Of a DNA stretch of 64,000 nt, positions 1-7,667 are shown in pieces. The notes under the pieces were generated by a model. The model did not search any database, was not told where the DNA came from, and was given only the letters and a program-made list of their open reading frames with translations. Each line of letters begins with the position of its first letter. The stretch's first letter is position 1. The stretch covers positions 1-64,000 of the forward strand of contig SFHG01000013.1 in NCBI GenBank assembly GCA_004555765.1, read 5' to 3'. This DNA comes from Bacteroidales bacterium (GTDB taxonomy: Bacteria > Bacteroidota > Bacteroidia > Bacteroidales > Porphyromonadaceae). Position numbers and translations under genes: made by a program.

Positions 1-1010
1 ACCTGGACAAAATGATTGCCGAGAAGGCAGACGATCCGATGTACCAGTTCGGTGCCCAGCAGGCCAACACTCTGGATCCCACAGACCAGACAGAGGATCT
101 CAGTAACGACCAGATCAAGGCCGGAGACCTCGCCATCAAGAACCTCAAGCTCGTGATGTCCCGGTACGAAGAGTGGCTCCGTAAGCCCGGAGACACCACG
201 GACGACCTGTATGAGGCGTACAACGAAATCAGGGTGCAGTTCCTCCGCCACCTCAACCACGTCATCCCTTACGTAGGGGGGCGCGTCTATTTTGAAAACC
301 GCCAAGGCGATGGTAAGATGCCGCTCACGTATATCTCCAAAGCGAAGCAGAAAGAGGCACTCAAGTGGGTGGCAGACAAGACTTATGACGCCTTTACATG
401 GATCTACACCCCGGAGAATAACCAAAAGTACGACGCTTCCGGCAACGGGTTTCAAGCGGTGAGCAATAAGTCACTGCCCAGTATGGTCGCTTCCGATCTC
501 CTTGATCCGTCGCGACTTTTGGGTATTATCGACGGCTGCAGTGCCGTAAAGAGTACCGGCTACTCTCTTTCCGAATACCTTGATGACTACGCACGGGCTT
601 TCTTCCGAGACAGTTACGCGGGGCGGAAACTCGACTATGCGTCGATGTTCATAGAGGACTCGGCTCTCAGCGCCCTTGTGGCACTCGGCTATGCCGACAG
701 CCAGAAGGGAGGTGCTTTCCGCGCCGGTCTTGCCGAAGCTCACAGAGCTTACGATGACGCGCTCCACGAACACGCCTGTATGCACGACCATTTTGTGGGG
801 GCAAAAGAAGAGACTCCGGTCTCCTTCTTCCGCGCCAATATGATACTCGACCAACCTATGGGCTTTCAGTATGTCCCGCTTGTGGTACAGAAAGTGGACG
901 AGATCCGGAAGCTGTACCGCCTCCGGGCGGCCTCCCAGACCGATGCCCACTCCAGAGCCTACTACAAAAATTGGGAGTACACGCTCTCCAAACTGATCGA
1001 CGTCAAGTAA
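1..1010 (+). CDS. C-terminal part of a zinc-dependent metalloprotease (DUF4953/DUF5117 type), cut by window start
   Basis: The reading frame is open from the first bases, before the first ATG at 12, so this is the 3' end of a longer gene. About 335 residues are visible. The stretch GAQQANTLDPTDQTEDLSND followed by IKAGDLAIKNLKLVM matches the C-terminal region of the large Bacteroidetes secreted metalloproteases that carry DUF5117, DUF4953 and DUF5118 domains (family knowledge). The catalytic HExxH motif of that family lies upstream and is not in view. The family is usually exported and about 800 residues long. The gene faces msrA, with one tetrad repeat between them. The family call is good; substrate is unknown. 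Confidence 0.75.
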   Translation, partial: LDKMIAEKADDPMYQFGAQQANTLDPTDQTEDLSNDQIKAGDLAIKNLKLVMSRYEEWLRKPGDTTDDLYEAYNEIRVQFLRHLNHVIPYVGGRVYFENRQGDGKMPLTYISKAKQKEALKWVADKTYDAFTWIYTPENNQKYDASGNGFQAVSNKSLPSMVASDLLDPSRLLGIIDGCSAVKSTGYSLSEYLDDYARAFFRDSYAGRKLDYASMFIEDSALSALVALGYADSQKGGAFRAGLAEAHRAYDDALHEHACMHDHFVGAKEETPVSFFRANMILDQPMGFQYVPLVVQKVDEIRKLYRLRAASQTDAHSRAYYKNWEYTLSKLIDVK

Positions 1011-1023
1011 CCTCTTTTATCCC

Positions 1024-1103
1024 GGTACGTACCGAGAAAAGTTTTTGGGACGTACCGAGGCAAAAACTTCGGTCTGTGTCTCGCGATGACGAGATACAGA
1101 CCG
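1024..1103. repeat. 80-bp tetrad element T1 (F F R F)
   Basis: Four 11-bp units at 1024, 1047, 1070 and 1093, exactly 23 bp apart: GGTACGTACCG, GGGACGTACCG, CGGTCTGTGTC, GATACAGACCG. F means the ACCG end points right, R means the unit is reverse-complemented. It lies between convergent genes. Confidence 0.93.
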
Positions 1104-1146
1104 AAATTTTTCGGGGACACACTGTAAGCGTGGCCGACCGCAGGCT

Positions 1147-1773
1147 TTATTTGGATGCGTTGGCTTTCTTTGCCATCTCAAAAAGCGACTTGGGGATGTG
1201 GCAGTAACCCTGCGGGTTCTTGTCAAGGTAGTTTTGGTGGTAGCCCTCTGCGGGGTAGAAGTTGCGGAGTGGCTCGTTTTCGACCTCTATGGGATCCTCA
1301 TACTTGCGTGAGAGTTCTTCGAGAGCGTGTTCGATTACTTTCCAGTCCGAGGGGTCGGTGTAGTAGATTCCGGTGCGGTACTGCGTGCCGCGGTCACCTC
1401 CTTGGCGGTTGAGGCTCGTGGGGTCGATGGTTTCGAAGTAGAGACTGAGGAGCATTTCGAGTGACACGACACCCGGGTCATACTTGACACGGACGGTTTC
1501 GGCATGCCCGGTGCGTCCGGTGCACACTTCCTCATAGGTGGGGCGTGCGGTCTTGCCGTTGGCGTAGCCGGCTTCGGTGTCCAAGACGCCGCGTATTTGC
1601 TTGAAGAAGTGCTCGGTGCCCCAGAAGCACCCTCCGGCGAAATAGATCTCTTTGGTCTTCATTTTCTTCTTGCGGGATTGCTCGAGGGCTGTGGCGGAGA
1701 GGGCGAAGACGCCCGCTCCGAGTATGGAGGCGGTGAGGCCGAGGATTATTCTGAGTGTGGTATTTTTTCGCAT
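1147..1773 (-). CDS. msrA: Peptide-methionine (S)-S-oxide reductase, apparently exported
   Basis: Reduces methionine S-sulfoxide in damaged proteins. The catalytic motif GCFWGTEH is at residues 48-55 with Cys49 as nucleophile; the later blocks TGRTGHAE and YHQNYLDKNP are also typical of MsrA. Length is 208 residues, longer than the usual 170-180 because residues 1-30 form a hydrophobic leader ending in SATALEQ that looks like a signal peptide. An internal Met38 (MKTKEIYF) would give a leaderless enzyme of normal length, so the start decides whether it is periplasmic. It lies 22 bp downstream of crcB on the same strand, probably in one transcript. Family call very secure; export is inference. 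Confidence 0.93.
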   Translation of the reverse strand: MRKNTTLRIILGLTASILGAGVFALSATALEQSRKKKMKTKEIYFAGGCFWGTEHFFKQIRGVLDTEAGYANGKTARPTYEEVCTGRTGHAETVRVKYDPGVVSLEMLLSLYFETIDPTSLNRQGGDRGTQYRTGIYYTDPSDWKVIEHALEELSRKYEDPIEVENEPLRNFYPAEGYHQNYLDKNPQGYCHIPKSLFEMAKKANASK

Positions 1774-1795
1774 AAGGACAGAGAGTCTGACAAGT

Positions 1796-2185
1796 TTACC
1801 TCGTCATCCATCCTGCAGCCCGAAATCCCAGGAATAGCGCTGCGAAGGACAGGGTCAGGGAGAGGATGATGTAGGCGAGAGACAAGGCCGATGCCCCGTT
1901 CGTCCAGAGCTTGGAGCCGTCGAGGGCAAAAGTCGAAAACGTGGTAAATCCCCCGCAGAACCCTGTCACTAAGAGCGGCGAGAGATAAGCGAGGTCGGGG
2001 CGGGCGTCTTTCAGTCCCATCGTGAGACAGCCGATGAGGAAAGATCCGAGGACATTGACGGTAAGTGTGCCAAGCCAATTCGAGGTCCCCGTCCAAGACT
2101 GGGGCAAAAGGAACGTCATCCTCGTGATGCCGTAGCGCGCGAGAGAGCCGAGCGCCCCACCTAAGGCGACATATAGTGCATTCAT
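1796..2185 (-). CDS. crcB: Fluoride ion channel CrcB/Fluc
   Basis: A 129-residue protein with four hydrophobic helices that acts as a dimeric fluoride exporter in the inner membrane (family knowledge). Visible signatures are GGALGSLARY near residues 9-18, the Asn in TVNVLGSF (Asn44) and the pore motif GFCGGFTTFSTF at residues 75-86. There is a single copy here, consistent with a homodimer. It precedes msrA by 22 bp and follows an unrecognised gene by 61 bp. I looked for a fluoride riboswitch in that 61-bp gap and saw no convincing one. Confidence 0.93.
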   Translation of the reverse strand: MNALYVALGGALGSLARYGITRMTFLLPQSWTGTSNWLGTLTVNVLGSFLIGCLTMGLKDARPDLAYLSPLLVTGFCGGFTTFSTFALDGSKLWTNGASALSLAYIILSLTLSFAALFLGFRAAGWMTR

Positions 2186-2246
2186 GGTACTTCCCTATCG
2201 GATTTTTGCATAAGAGGAGCGCGTTACCCGCTACGGGTGTAGATGC

Positions 2247-2753
2247 CTACTTCCGTCTGCCAAAAATTAGACGCGCCACTGAGGACAGCCCTCCGCGGAG
2301 GAGCTTCCCCGAGCCTCCGAGTGTCAGAGCGAGCAGTTTTTGCCTCCCGATGGTCGAGAGTAGGGGCAGTCCCCACTCTTCGAGCAGGTAGGTCCAAGTC
2401 CGGAACTTACCCCGGTGGGAGAAAGCTCCGGAGCCGGTACCGAACTCGGACGAATAATCACCCGTATCGTCTTTGAAGCGTGCCCCGTTGCGCGAAGCGG
2501 ACAGGATACGGGTGCTGCCCTTCTCCTTTTCCGGAGCGAGGAGATCCAGGAGTTTGGAGATCGGAGAGCCGCTCTCCCTAAGTGTCGTTGTCACTTCTTC
2601 CATAACAATGGAAGGGAGGTTTTGGGTCGCGTATCGGACGTTATTCCTCAAGCGCATCCGGCGCTCTAAGGCCGAGGCTTCGAGCTTGGCCTTTTTGGCG
2701 TCCAGTCGGGCTTGGTAGTCGGGTCTCTTCGTGGTCATAGTTTCGGTAGCCAT
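2247..2753 (-). CDS. Unknown protein, 168 aa, envelope cluster
   Basis: I do not recognise a family. The N-terminal third is highly charged and helical (KRPDYQARLDAKKAKLEA, then ERRMRLRNNVRY); the C-terminal part has a short amphipathic or weakly hydrophobic region rich in Gly, Leu and Ser (GLPLLSTIGRQKLLALTL) and ends in basic FGRRK. It begins 15 bp after the holin-X-like gene and precedes crcB, so it is probably co-transcribed with the YtxH and holin-like genes. In other Bacteroidetes a small unknown protein often follows this pair, which suggests an envelope role, but that is only inference from position. An alternative start is Met6. Confidence 0.7.
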   Translation of the reverse strand: MATETMTTKRPDYQARLDAKKAKLEASALERRMRLRNNVRYATQNLPSIVMEEVTTTLRESGSPISKLLDLLAPEKEKGSTRILSASRNGARFKDDTGDYSSEFGTGSGAFSHRGKFRTWTYLLEEWGLPLLSTIGRQKLLALTLGGSGKLLRGGLSSVARLIFGRRK

Positions 2754-2768
2754 AGTCTCTGTGTGTCT

Positions 2769-3278
2769 TTACCGGTTCCGGTTCGGGGCAAAATCTCCCG
2801 TAGCCTCTGTGTAGACCGTGTCGTCGTCCCCGGCGAAGATGACGGTTTCGTCTGTCGGGGCGCTAAAGGAAGTCTGTGCCGCCTCCTGCTTTTCCTTCTC
2901 GTCCATCTCATCGAGCTTGCGGTTGATGATGGAGGCTTCGATGGCTGAGCATATTTTGTCTCTGAGGAGTACAAAGAGAAGCAGTATAAGGACAATGATG
3001 CCGAAGAGCAGGAGGAAGCCGAATGTGGCACTCCTCAGGGCGAAGAATGCTTCTCCGCCGTCCGCGAATATCAGTCCCAGTGCCAGACCGGCAGCGATGA
3101 GGAGGAAAAAGAGTCCCGTGAACCCGACCGTGGCGAGAATGCCGAAGTACACACCGCGTACGGCGGCAGGGACTCCCTTCTCTATCGCGGTCAGTTTGCC
3201 GAGTCGGATTTGGTCGGTAGCAGTACCGATCAGATCTTCCTTGATTTCCTCGAGGATTGTCTTAATCGTTTTGGTCAT
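2769..3278 (-). CDS. Holin-X / DUF1469-like inner membrane protein
   Basis: 169 residues. A charged N-terminus (MTKTIKTILEEIKEDLIGTA) is followed by a long hydrophobic hairpin, about residues 38-70 and 78-107, then a charged tail. This is the architecture of the phage_holin_3_6 / Actinobacterial holin-X family (DUF1469), which in Bacteroidetes is a chromosomal membrane protein and not evidence of a prophage. It sits between a YtxH gene and an unknown gene on the same strand. Family assignment is by architecture and neighbours; function is unknown. Confidence 0.75.
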   Translation of the reverse strand: MTKTIKTILEEIKEDLIGTATDQIRLGKLTAIEKGVPAAVRGVYFGILATVGFTGLFFLLIAAGLALGLIFADGGEAFFALRSATFGFLLLFGIIVLILLLFVLLRDKICSAIEASIINRKLDEMDEKEKQEAAQTSFSAPTDETVIFAGDDDTVYTEATGDFAPNRNR

Positions 3279-3439
3279 TTCGCACTCGTGCTATTGTATC
3301 TTTCTGATGAGATAAAAGAAGCCAAAGCCACCCGTATGGGAGCCTGCCTCAAGATGTGGGGAGTGTCTCTCATACCTGCGGCCTTGACCGATGTGGTGAC
3401 CCTGCTCGGAAAAGTGACGTGGCAGGGCATAAGTGTGTC

Positions 3440-3835
3440 TTAGAGCTTATCTGCGATTTCTTCGCTCTTCTTGACGGCTTCGTCTTTGAGACTGGCGAGT
3501 TCTTCTTCCGTGAGTTCGGCGATGTTTTGGGCAGCGTCTTTGGCTTTATGTCCGAAGCTCTTGGCAGAAGCGGCCACGTCGCTCATAGTGCTGGAAGCGT
3601 TGTCCTTGAAGTCTGCAAAACGGCGGCTGAGGTCGCGACCTGCTTTGCGAGCCCGGATGCGGCCTTCGTAGTACGCATCCTTGATGTTTTCGCTCATACG
3701 GTCGGTGGTGTCGCTCACGTCGTCGATGAGCTTGTTGCGCTTCTCTTCGTCGGAGAGGTAAGCTATTGCGGCGCCGACTGCGGTACCTATGGCAAGTCCG
3801 ATGAGGACTTTGAGTCCGTTATTTCTGTTGCTCAT
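3440..3835 (-). CDS. YtxH domain-containing protein
   Basis: 131 residues: a single N-terminal membrane helix with Gly/Ala packing (LKVLIGLAIGTAVGAAIAYL, about residues 8-27), directly followed by SDEEKRNKLIDDV, then a long amphipathic helical tail. This is the YtxH pattern, a family linked to envelope stress in several bacteria although its mechanism is not known. It is the first gene of the minus-strand run YtxH, holin-like, unknown, crcB, msrA, although 161 bp separate it from the next gene. A TACCTTTG promoter box lies 73 bp upstream, and tetrad T2 lies beyond that. Confidence 0.85.
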   Translation of the reverse strand: MSNRNNGLKVLIGLAIGTAVGAAIAYLSDEEKRNKLIDDVSDTTDRMSENIKDAYYEGRIRARKAGRDLSRRFADFKDNASSTMSDVAASAKSFGHKAKDAAQNIAELTEEELASLKDEAVKKSEEIADKL

Positions 3836-3907
3836 AATCTTTTCCTGGTAGTCTAAGTGAGTAAAAATAGTTAGTTTGCTTCGTGCTTAGTCTTAAGCTG
3901 TTCGGGA

Positions 3908-3915
3908 CAAAGGTA
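3908..3915 (-). promoter_or_regulatory. Probable -7 box for the YtxH gene
   Basis: On the minus strand this reads TACCTTTG, matching the Bacteroidetes -7 consensus TAnnTTTG. It is placed 73 bp upstream of the YtxH start. I see no clear TTTG box at the expected distance. Confidence 0.6.
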
Positions 3916-3969
3916 ATGATTTATGCCGAAAAGGCAAATTTGTCTGACCGGCAGCTGAGGAGCGAGCGA

Positions 3970-4049
3970 GATACGGGCCAAAAACATTCTCCCGGTCTGT
4001 ACCCGGCGGGCATTTCGACCTGTACCAAAAGGACGCGTCGGTCTGTATC
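3970..4049. repeat. 80-bp tetrad element T2 (F R R R)
   Basis: Units at 3970, 3993, 4016 and 4039: GATACGGGCCA, CGGTCTGTACC, CGACCTGTACC, CGGTCTGTATC, exactly 23 bp apart. It lies between the end of the DUF4091 gene and the YtxH promoter, both genes on the minus strand. Confidence 0.92.
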
Positions 4050-4064
4050 TCCTTTGTGCCGCGC

Positions 4065-5840
4065 TTATAGCAGTCCCTCAAGCAGGGTGCGGGCGCGGTT
4101 GATTTGTTCCGCCGAACTCTCTCCGGGCATCAGCCCTTCATTAAAATAACCGAGTGCGCGGTTGATTAGTTCAAATCCCTCCATATTTCCTTCTCTCTGA
4201 AACTCGTCTCTCAAGATGCGGATCTTCTCGTACGCCTGTACGCCCATGATCAGTCTCTCGAAACGGATGGAGGAGCGGGCACCGGGGTAGATGAAGTAGG
4301 TGTCGCCCGCCGCCCACGTCCTGAAACGGCTGTCCGATAGCGGGTGAAGCGGCCAGCTGTTCAGAGCCCAGCGGAGGTAGCCGTCGAGTCCCGCCTTGGA
4401 GGCATACCAGCCCAGCCACTCGGCATCTGCGGGGGCGGAGAAGGTGAACGTATTGGGGAACGGCTCTTCGCAGCTCGTGTAGTAGGTCGTCAAGTCACCG
4501 TCCGCCTGCCGCTTCGCGAGCACTTCGGGCGAGTACTTCGAGCGGAGCGGGACGCAGAAATAGTCCAAGTCGTCTGAGAGGTCTTCGTGGAGTGCGCCCG
4601 CAAGCGAGACCTTGAAGTCGGGATCCACGCTCTTGATGAGCCGGAGTGTCTCCTGCATCACGTCGTGCGGTCTTTCGTCCATGGCGATGTAGGTACTGCC
4701 GAACCACCCTTTCTCTTTCAGATGTCGTGCGAAAGCCGTGAGCATGGCCGTCCACATCTCCGTGTATGCCTTCTCTCCGGGCTTCGTTTTTACGAAGACA
4801 AACTCGTTCGAGGCGTGGTCATAGTAGGGAAAAGAGAGATCCCATGGAACCATGGAGTAGCAGGTGATGCCGTCCTTTATCCCCAAGTCCTGCATAAAGG
4901 AGACCCATTTGTCGAAGACGGTGAAGTCGAAGACCCACTTACCCGCCGGATCCTTTTCCCACGAAATCATACTCCGGAAGTAGTCTTCCGTCTGCCCGTT
5001 CCAGGGCTTGTGCATAATGGAGGCGGTGATGATTTTGCCGCCTGCGTCGCGGTACAGCTCCATATAGGGGCGCAGCGCTTCGAAGTGTGCTTCGCTCCAA
5101 AGGGGGACCTTGTGATAGCGTGCCACGGAGTAGGGGTTCTGCCACAGGTCGAGACAGAAACTCCACTCTCCGGGGTCAGGGAGCTGACGCTCACCGACCG
5201 TCAGTTTGAATGGCAGTTTGAGCGCTCTTCCGTTCTCGCAATCCACGGTGACGGTACCGGTGTAAGTCCCCGGGTCGGCATCCTCCGGGACTCGTACGGA
5301 GAGCCAACCGGGGCGGGTGCCGTAGTGTTCCACCACCAGTTCCTTCGTGAGGTGATCGATGGGATCGGCGACGAGCGTGGAGTCGAAGAGTGCGTGATCG
5401 GGGCGTGCACCGCAGCCGCCTTTGCCCCCTTTGTTGAGCTCATCGGTGAGGACGTAGCGCACGAAAGCGACAGAGAGACGGTCGGAGGATATCCGGCTCT
5501 TCCCCTTGCGCAAATCGGATACGGAGAGGCGGACGCTTTCGTCCGACCCGCCGTTGGAGAGGACGAACTGAGCGGAGACTTTCTCGCCCCGCCACGCGGT
5601 AAGGTGCAGTTTGTCCGAAGTCGTCCCCGGAGCGGGTGGCAGCTCTTTGGGGTAGCGGATGTCTGTCGACCCCCAAGTTGCAGAGAGCCCTTTTACCTTG
5701 CCCCAGAGTGCGGGATCCGTCTGCACGGGGTTCGGCAGTTCGGAGTAGGCTCCGAGCGGAAATTCGGTATCCGATTTCTGTGCCAAAATGGGTACGGTCA
5801 AAAAGAAGAAAAGGTACAGACCGAGGATTTTATTTCTCAT
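4065..5840 (-). CDS. Secreted glycoside-hydrolase-like protein with DUF4091 domain
   Basis: 591 residues from the start at 5840. I chose that Met (MRNKILGLYLFFFLTVPILAQ) and not the upstream Met at 5897 because it begins a clear signal peptide and removes an overlap with the preceding gene. A middle region with WQNPYSVARYHKVPLWSEAHFE and YSMVPWDLSFPYYDH looks like a TIM-barrel glycosidase fold, and near residues 485-560 GYLRWALNSW and RFERLIMGVQAYEKIR match DUF4091, a C-terminal domain of predicted Bacteroidetes glycosidases. Substrate is unknown. The first ten codons lie inside tetrad repeat T3, which is very unusual. Confidence 0.8.
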   Translation of the reverse strand: MRNKILGLYLFFFLTVPILAQKSDTEFPLGAYSELPNPVQTDPALWGKVKGLSATWGSTDIRYPKELPPAPGTTSDKLHLTAWRGEKVSAQFVLSNGGSDESVRLSVSDLRKGKSRISSDRLSVAFVRYVLTDELNKGGKGGCGARPDHALFDSTLVADPIDHLTKELVVEHYGTRPGWLSVRVPEDADPGTYTGTVTVDCENGRALKLPFKLTVGERQLPDPGEWSFCLDLWQNPYSVARYHKVPLWSEAHFEALRPYMELYRDAGGKIITASIMHKPWNGQTEDYFRSMISWEKDPAGKWVFDFTVFDKWVSFMQDLGIKDGITCYSMVPWDLSFPYYDHASNEFVFVKTKPGEKAYTEMWTAMLTAFARHLKEKGWFGSTYIAMDERPHDVMQETLRLIKSVDPDFKVSLAGALHEDLSDDLDYFCVPLRSKYSPEVLAKRQADGDLTTYYTSCEEPFPNTFTFSAPADAEWLGWYASKAGLDGYLRWALNSWPLHPLSDSRFRTWAAGDTYFIYPGARSSIRFERLIMGVQAYEKIRILRDEFQREGNMEGFELINRALGYFNEGLMPGESSAEQINRARTLLEGLL

Positions 5841-5869
5841 AGGGCAAAAAGAAAAGGAGATACAGGCCA
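5790..5869. repeat. 80-bp tetrad element T3 (R F F? F), overlaps a gene start
   Basis: Units at 5790 (GGGTACGGTCA), 5813 (GGTACAGACCG), 5836 (CTCATAGGGCA, degenerate, about 6 of 11) and 5859 (GATACAGGCCA). The third unit contains the start codon of the DUF4091 gene and the first two units encode part of its signal peptide. The 23-bp grid is intact. Confidence 0.8.
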
Positions 5870-5883
5870 AAATCGAGAGAGGG

Positions 5884-6786
5884 TCAGGAGAGGGCAAAAG
5901 TGGCGCGTCCGATGAGGTAGCCGTCGGCGAAGAACTCGACGAGGTAGCTGCCTTCGATGAGAAACTCCTGAATGTCCCAGTACACCGTCATAGCGACGGG
6001 CTCACCACCGTACTCGACTTCGCGGGAGACGGAGAAAGGTACCGATCCGCCCTCAAAGGGAAAATGCCCCGACACCCCGGGCTGCTGAAGCAAAGAGCCG
6101 TCGGGCTTGGAGATGCGGAGGTAGACGGTTTTGAACCCCGGCTCGGCGGTGACGTTGCGGTCGATCTGGAAGACAAACTCGAGCTGCTTCATATTCTGCA
6201 CCCGCTTCGTCTCTCGTCCCCTGGAATTGAGACCGCGGACTCTGAGAGCAGAGACAGAGAGCTTGGCTGCGAGCTGTACCTGTCCCGAGAGTCGCTCTTT
6301 CTCGGCTTGGAGGCGCTCACGCTGGGAAGTGACGGCGAGTACTTGTTCTTTGACTTCTTTATTCTCCGTACGGAGTGCCTGGTTGGCGCGGTTAAGGGAG
6401 TCGATTTGCTCGACGTAGCTTTTGAGGACGTCTCTGAGGGTGCGGAGCTCACGCTTGAGGCGGGTGATCTCTCGGGCATCATCCTCTTTGACCGTCTTGA
6501 GCTCTTCGATGAGCCGCTGTACTTTGGCCTGTTCGCTTGAGAGTTGTTGGGCGAGGGAGTCGTTGGAGACGGAGAATTTGTAGCCCTCGTACTGGAGTAC
6601 GAGTTCGTTATAGTCCTCTTCCAGAAGCTGTTTGTCCAGGGCGGAGAGCTCCTGGATCTGCTCTATCTGTTTGCGTTGACCTGCAATGCGCAATCCTCCC
6701 CATACGATGACGCCGAGGAGGATGAGTCCGATGACGATGAGGAGGGCTTTGGTTTGACGGGCTTTGTCGTCTGAGCGTTCGGGCAT
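5884..6786 (-). CDS. Membrane-anchored coiled-coil protein, unknown function
   Basis: 300 residues: one N-terminal membrane helix (ALLIVIGLILLGVIVWGGL, about residues 14-32), then a coiled coil to about residue 165 rich in Glu, Lys, Leu and Gln (EQIQELSALDKQLLEEDYNE and RLKRELRTLRDVLKSYVEQI), then a compact beta-rich C-terminal domain (VFQIDRNVTAEPGFKTVYLR to the end). The topology suggests an inner-membrane protein with a periplasmic rod and head. It starts 5 bp after the DUF3256 gene, so the two are surely co-transcribed. I recall proteins of this layout in other Porphyromonadaceae but know no function. Confidence 0.8.
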   Translation of the reverse strand: MPERSDDKARQTKALLIVIGLILLGVIVWGGLRIAGQRKQIEQIQELSALDKQLLEEDYNELVLQYEGYKFSVSNDSLAQQLSSEQAKVQRLIEELKTVKEDDAREITRLKRELRTLRDVLKSYVEQIDSLNRANQALRTENKEVKEQVLAVTSQRERLQAEKERLSGQVQLAAKLSVSALRVRGLNSRGRETKRVQNMKQLEFVFQIDRNVTAEPGFKTVYLRISKPDGSLLQQPGVSGHFPFEGGSVPFSVSREVEYGGEPVAMTVYWDIQEFLIEGSYLVEFFADGYLIGRATFALS

Positions 6787-6791
6787 AGGGA

Positions 6792-7481
6792 TTACTGCAG
6801 AAGTTTTTGACGGGGTTTGAAGGCTTTTTTATTCCACCCGTAGACCAGTCCTTTGACGAGCTTGGAAGCCATATCGGGGTAGAGGGCAAGCGCCGTTTTT
6901 TCGGTGAAGGTGGTCGGCGTGAAGATGAGGGTCTCTTCGCTGTCCGCGAAAGAGACCGAGTACGTCCAGAGTCCGCGCTCGACAAGCGCTTTTTTGACCT
7001 CCGGATCCTCGATGAGCGCCGGATCCGAGAGAAAGTCTTCGGCCCGGGGCAGGTCTACGAGGCTGCGTGCCGGGATTCTCAGCCACGACTTGGAGGGATC
7101 GTAGAAGACAACTGAACTGATAGCCGGTGCCGTGAGATCCGTATAGATCACCCCGATGAGCTCCTTGCCGGCTTCCCGGGGGCGCAGGGCTTTCATATCG
7201 AAGAGCGTGCTGTCGTCTATTTTGACGGTGATGCGGGTATCGGAGAGTGTCAGAAGGGCACTATTACCGCCGTAAATGTTACGCACGGGCTCCACGGACT
7301 TTCCCCCGACGGAGAGCGTGTACTGATCGATGAGGAGTTTCCTGTCCTCACGGTTGAAGTGGGGCGTGATGCTGTCCGGGGCGTCCAGGAACCACGTCGT
7401 GATCCGATCCTGACCGGATAGCGGTATTGCACCCCAAAAGTAGAGGACTGTGAAGAGTATGGATAGGACTATTCTCTGCAT
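6792..7481 (-). CDS. DUF3256 family exported protein
   Basis: 229 residues with a signal peptide (MQRIVLSILFTVLYFWGAIPLSGQ). The mature part begins TTWFLDAPDSITPHFNREDR, followed by alternating beta segments such as LLTLSDTRITVKIDDS, which matches the DUF3256 family of Bacteroidales (about 200 residues, function unknown, predicted periplasmic). The C-terminus carries a basic patch NKKAFKPRQK. It lies 5 bp upstream of the coiled-coil membrane gene, and tetrad T4 lies about 40 bp upstream of its start. Confidence 0.8.
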   Translation of the reverse strand: MQRIVLSILFTVLYFWGAIPLSGQDRITTWFLDAPDSITPHFNREDRKLLIDQYTLSVGGKSVEPVRNIYGGNSALLTLSDTRITVKIDDSTLFDMKALRPREAGKELIGVIYTDLTAPAISSVVFYDPSKSWLRIPARSLVDLPRAEDFLSDPALIEDPEVKKALVERGLWTYSVSFADSEETLIFTPTTFTEKTALALYPDMASKLVKGLVYGWNKKAFKPRQKLLQ

Positions 7482-7523
7482 CGGTGTGCTGCTTTCTCTA
7501 TGAGCAGGGAAGAACGGATCCGG

Positions 7524-7603
7524 GGTACGTACCCGGAAGATTTTCCCGGCCTGTATCTTTTCCCGAAAAGGGTACGTACCGGAAAATCTTCTCGGTACGT
7601 ATC
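7524..7603. repeat. 80-bp tetrad element T4 (F R R R)
   Basis: Units at 7524, 7547, 7570 and 7593: GGTACGTACCC, CGGCCTGTATC, GGGTACGTACC, CGGTACGTATC, exactly 23 bp apart. It lies between two minus-strand genes, just upstream of the DUF3256 gene. Confidence 0.92.
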
Positions 7604-7667
7604 TCTTTTTTTCCGCCTTTTAAGGGAAGTATGGGTGTGCTGTGGGGATCAAATGCTTTTTCTGAGG

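Noticed and set aside
2186..2246. Fluoride riboswitch before crcB
   Set aside because: The 61-bp gap on the minus strand lacks the conserved GATGG and pseudoknot segments in the right order.
2769..3278. Prophage signalled by a holin-like protein
   Set aside because: This holin-X/DUF1469 type is a chromosomal membrane protein and no phage genes are near.
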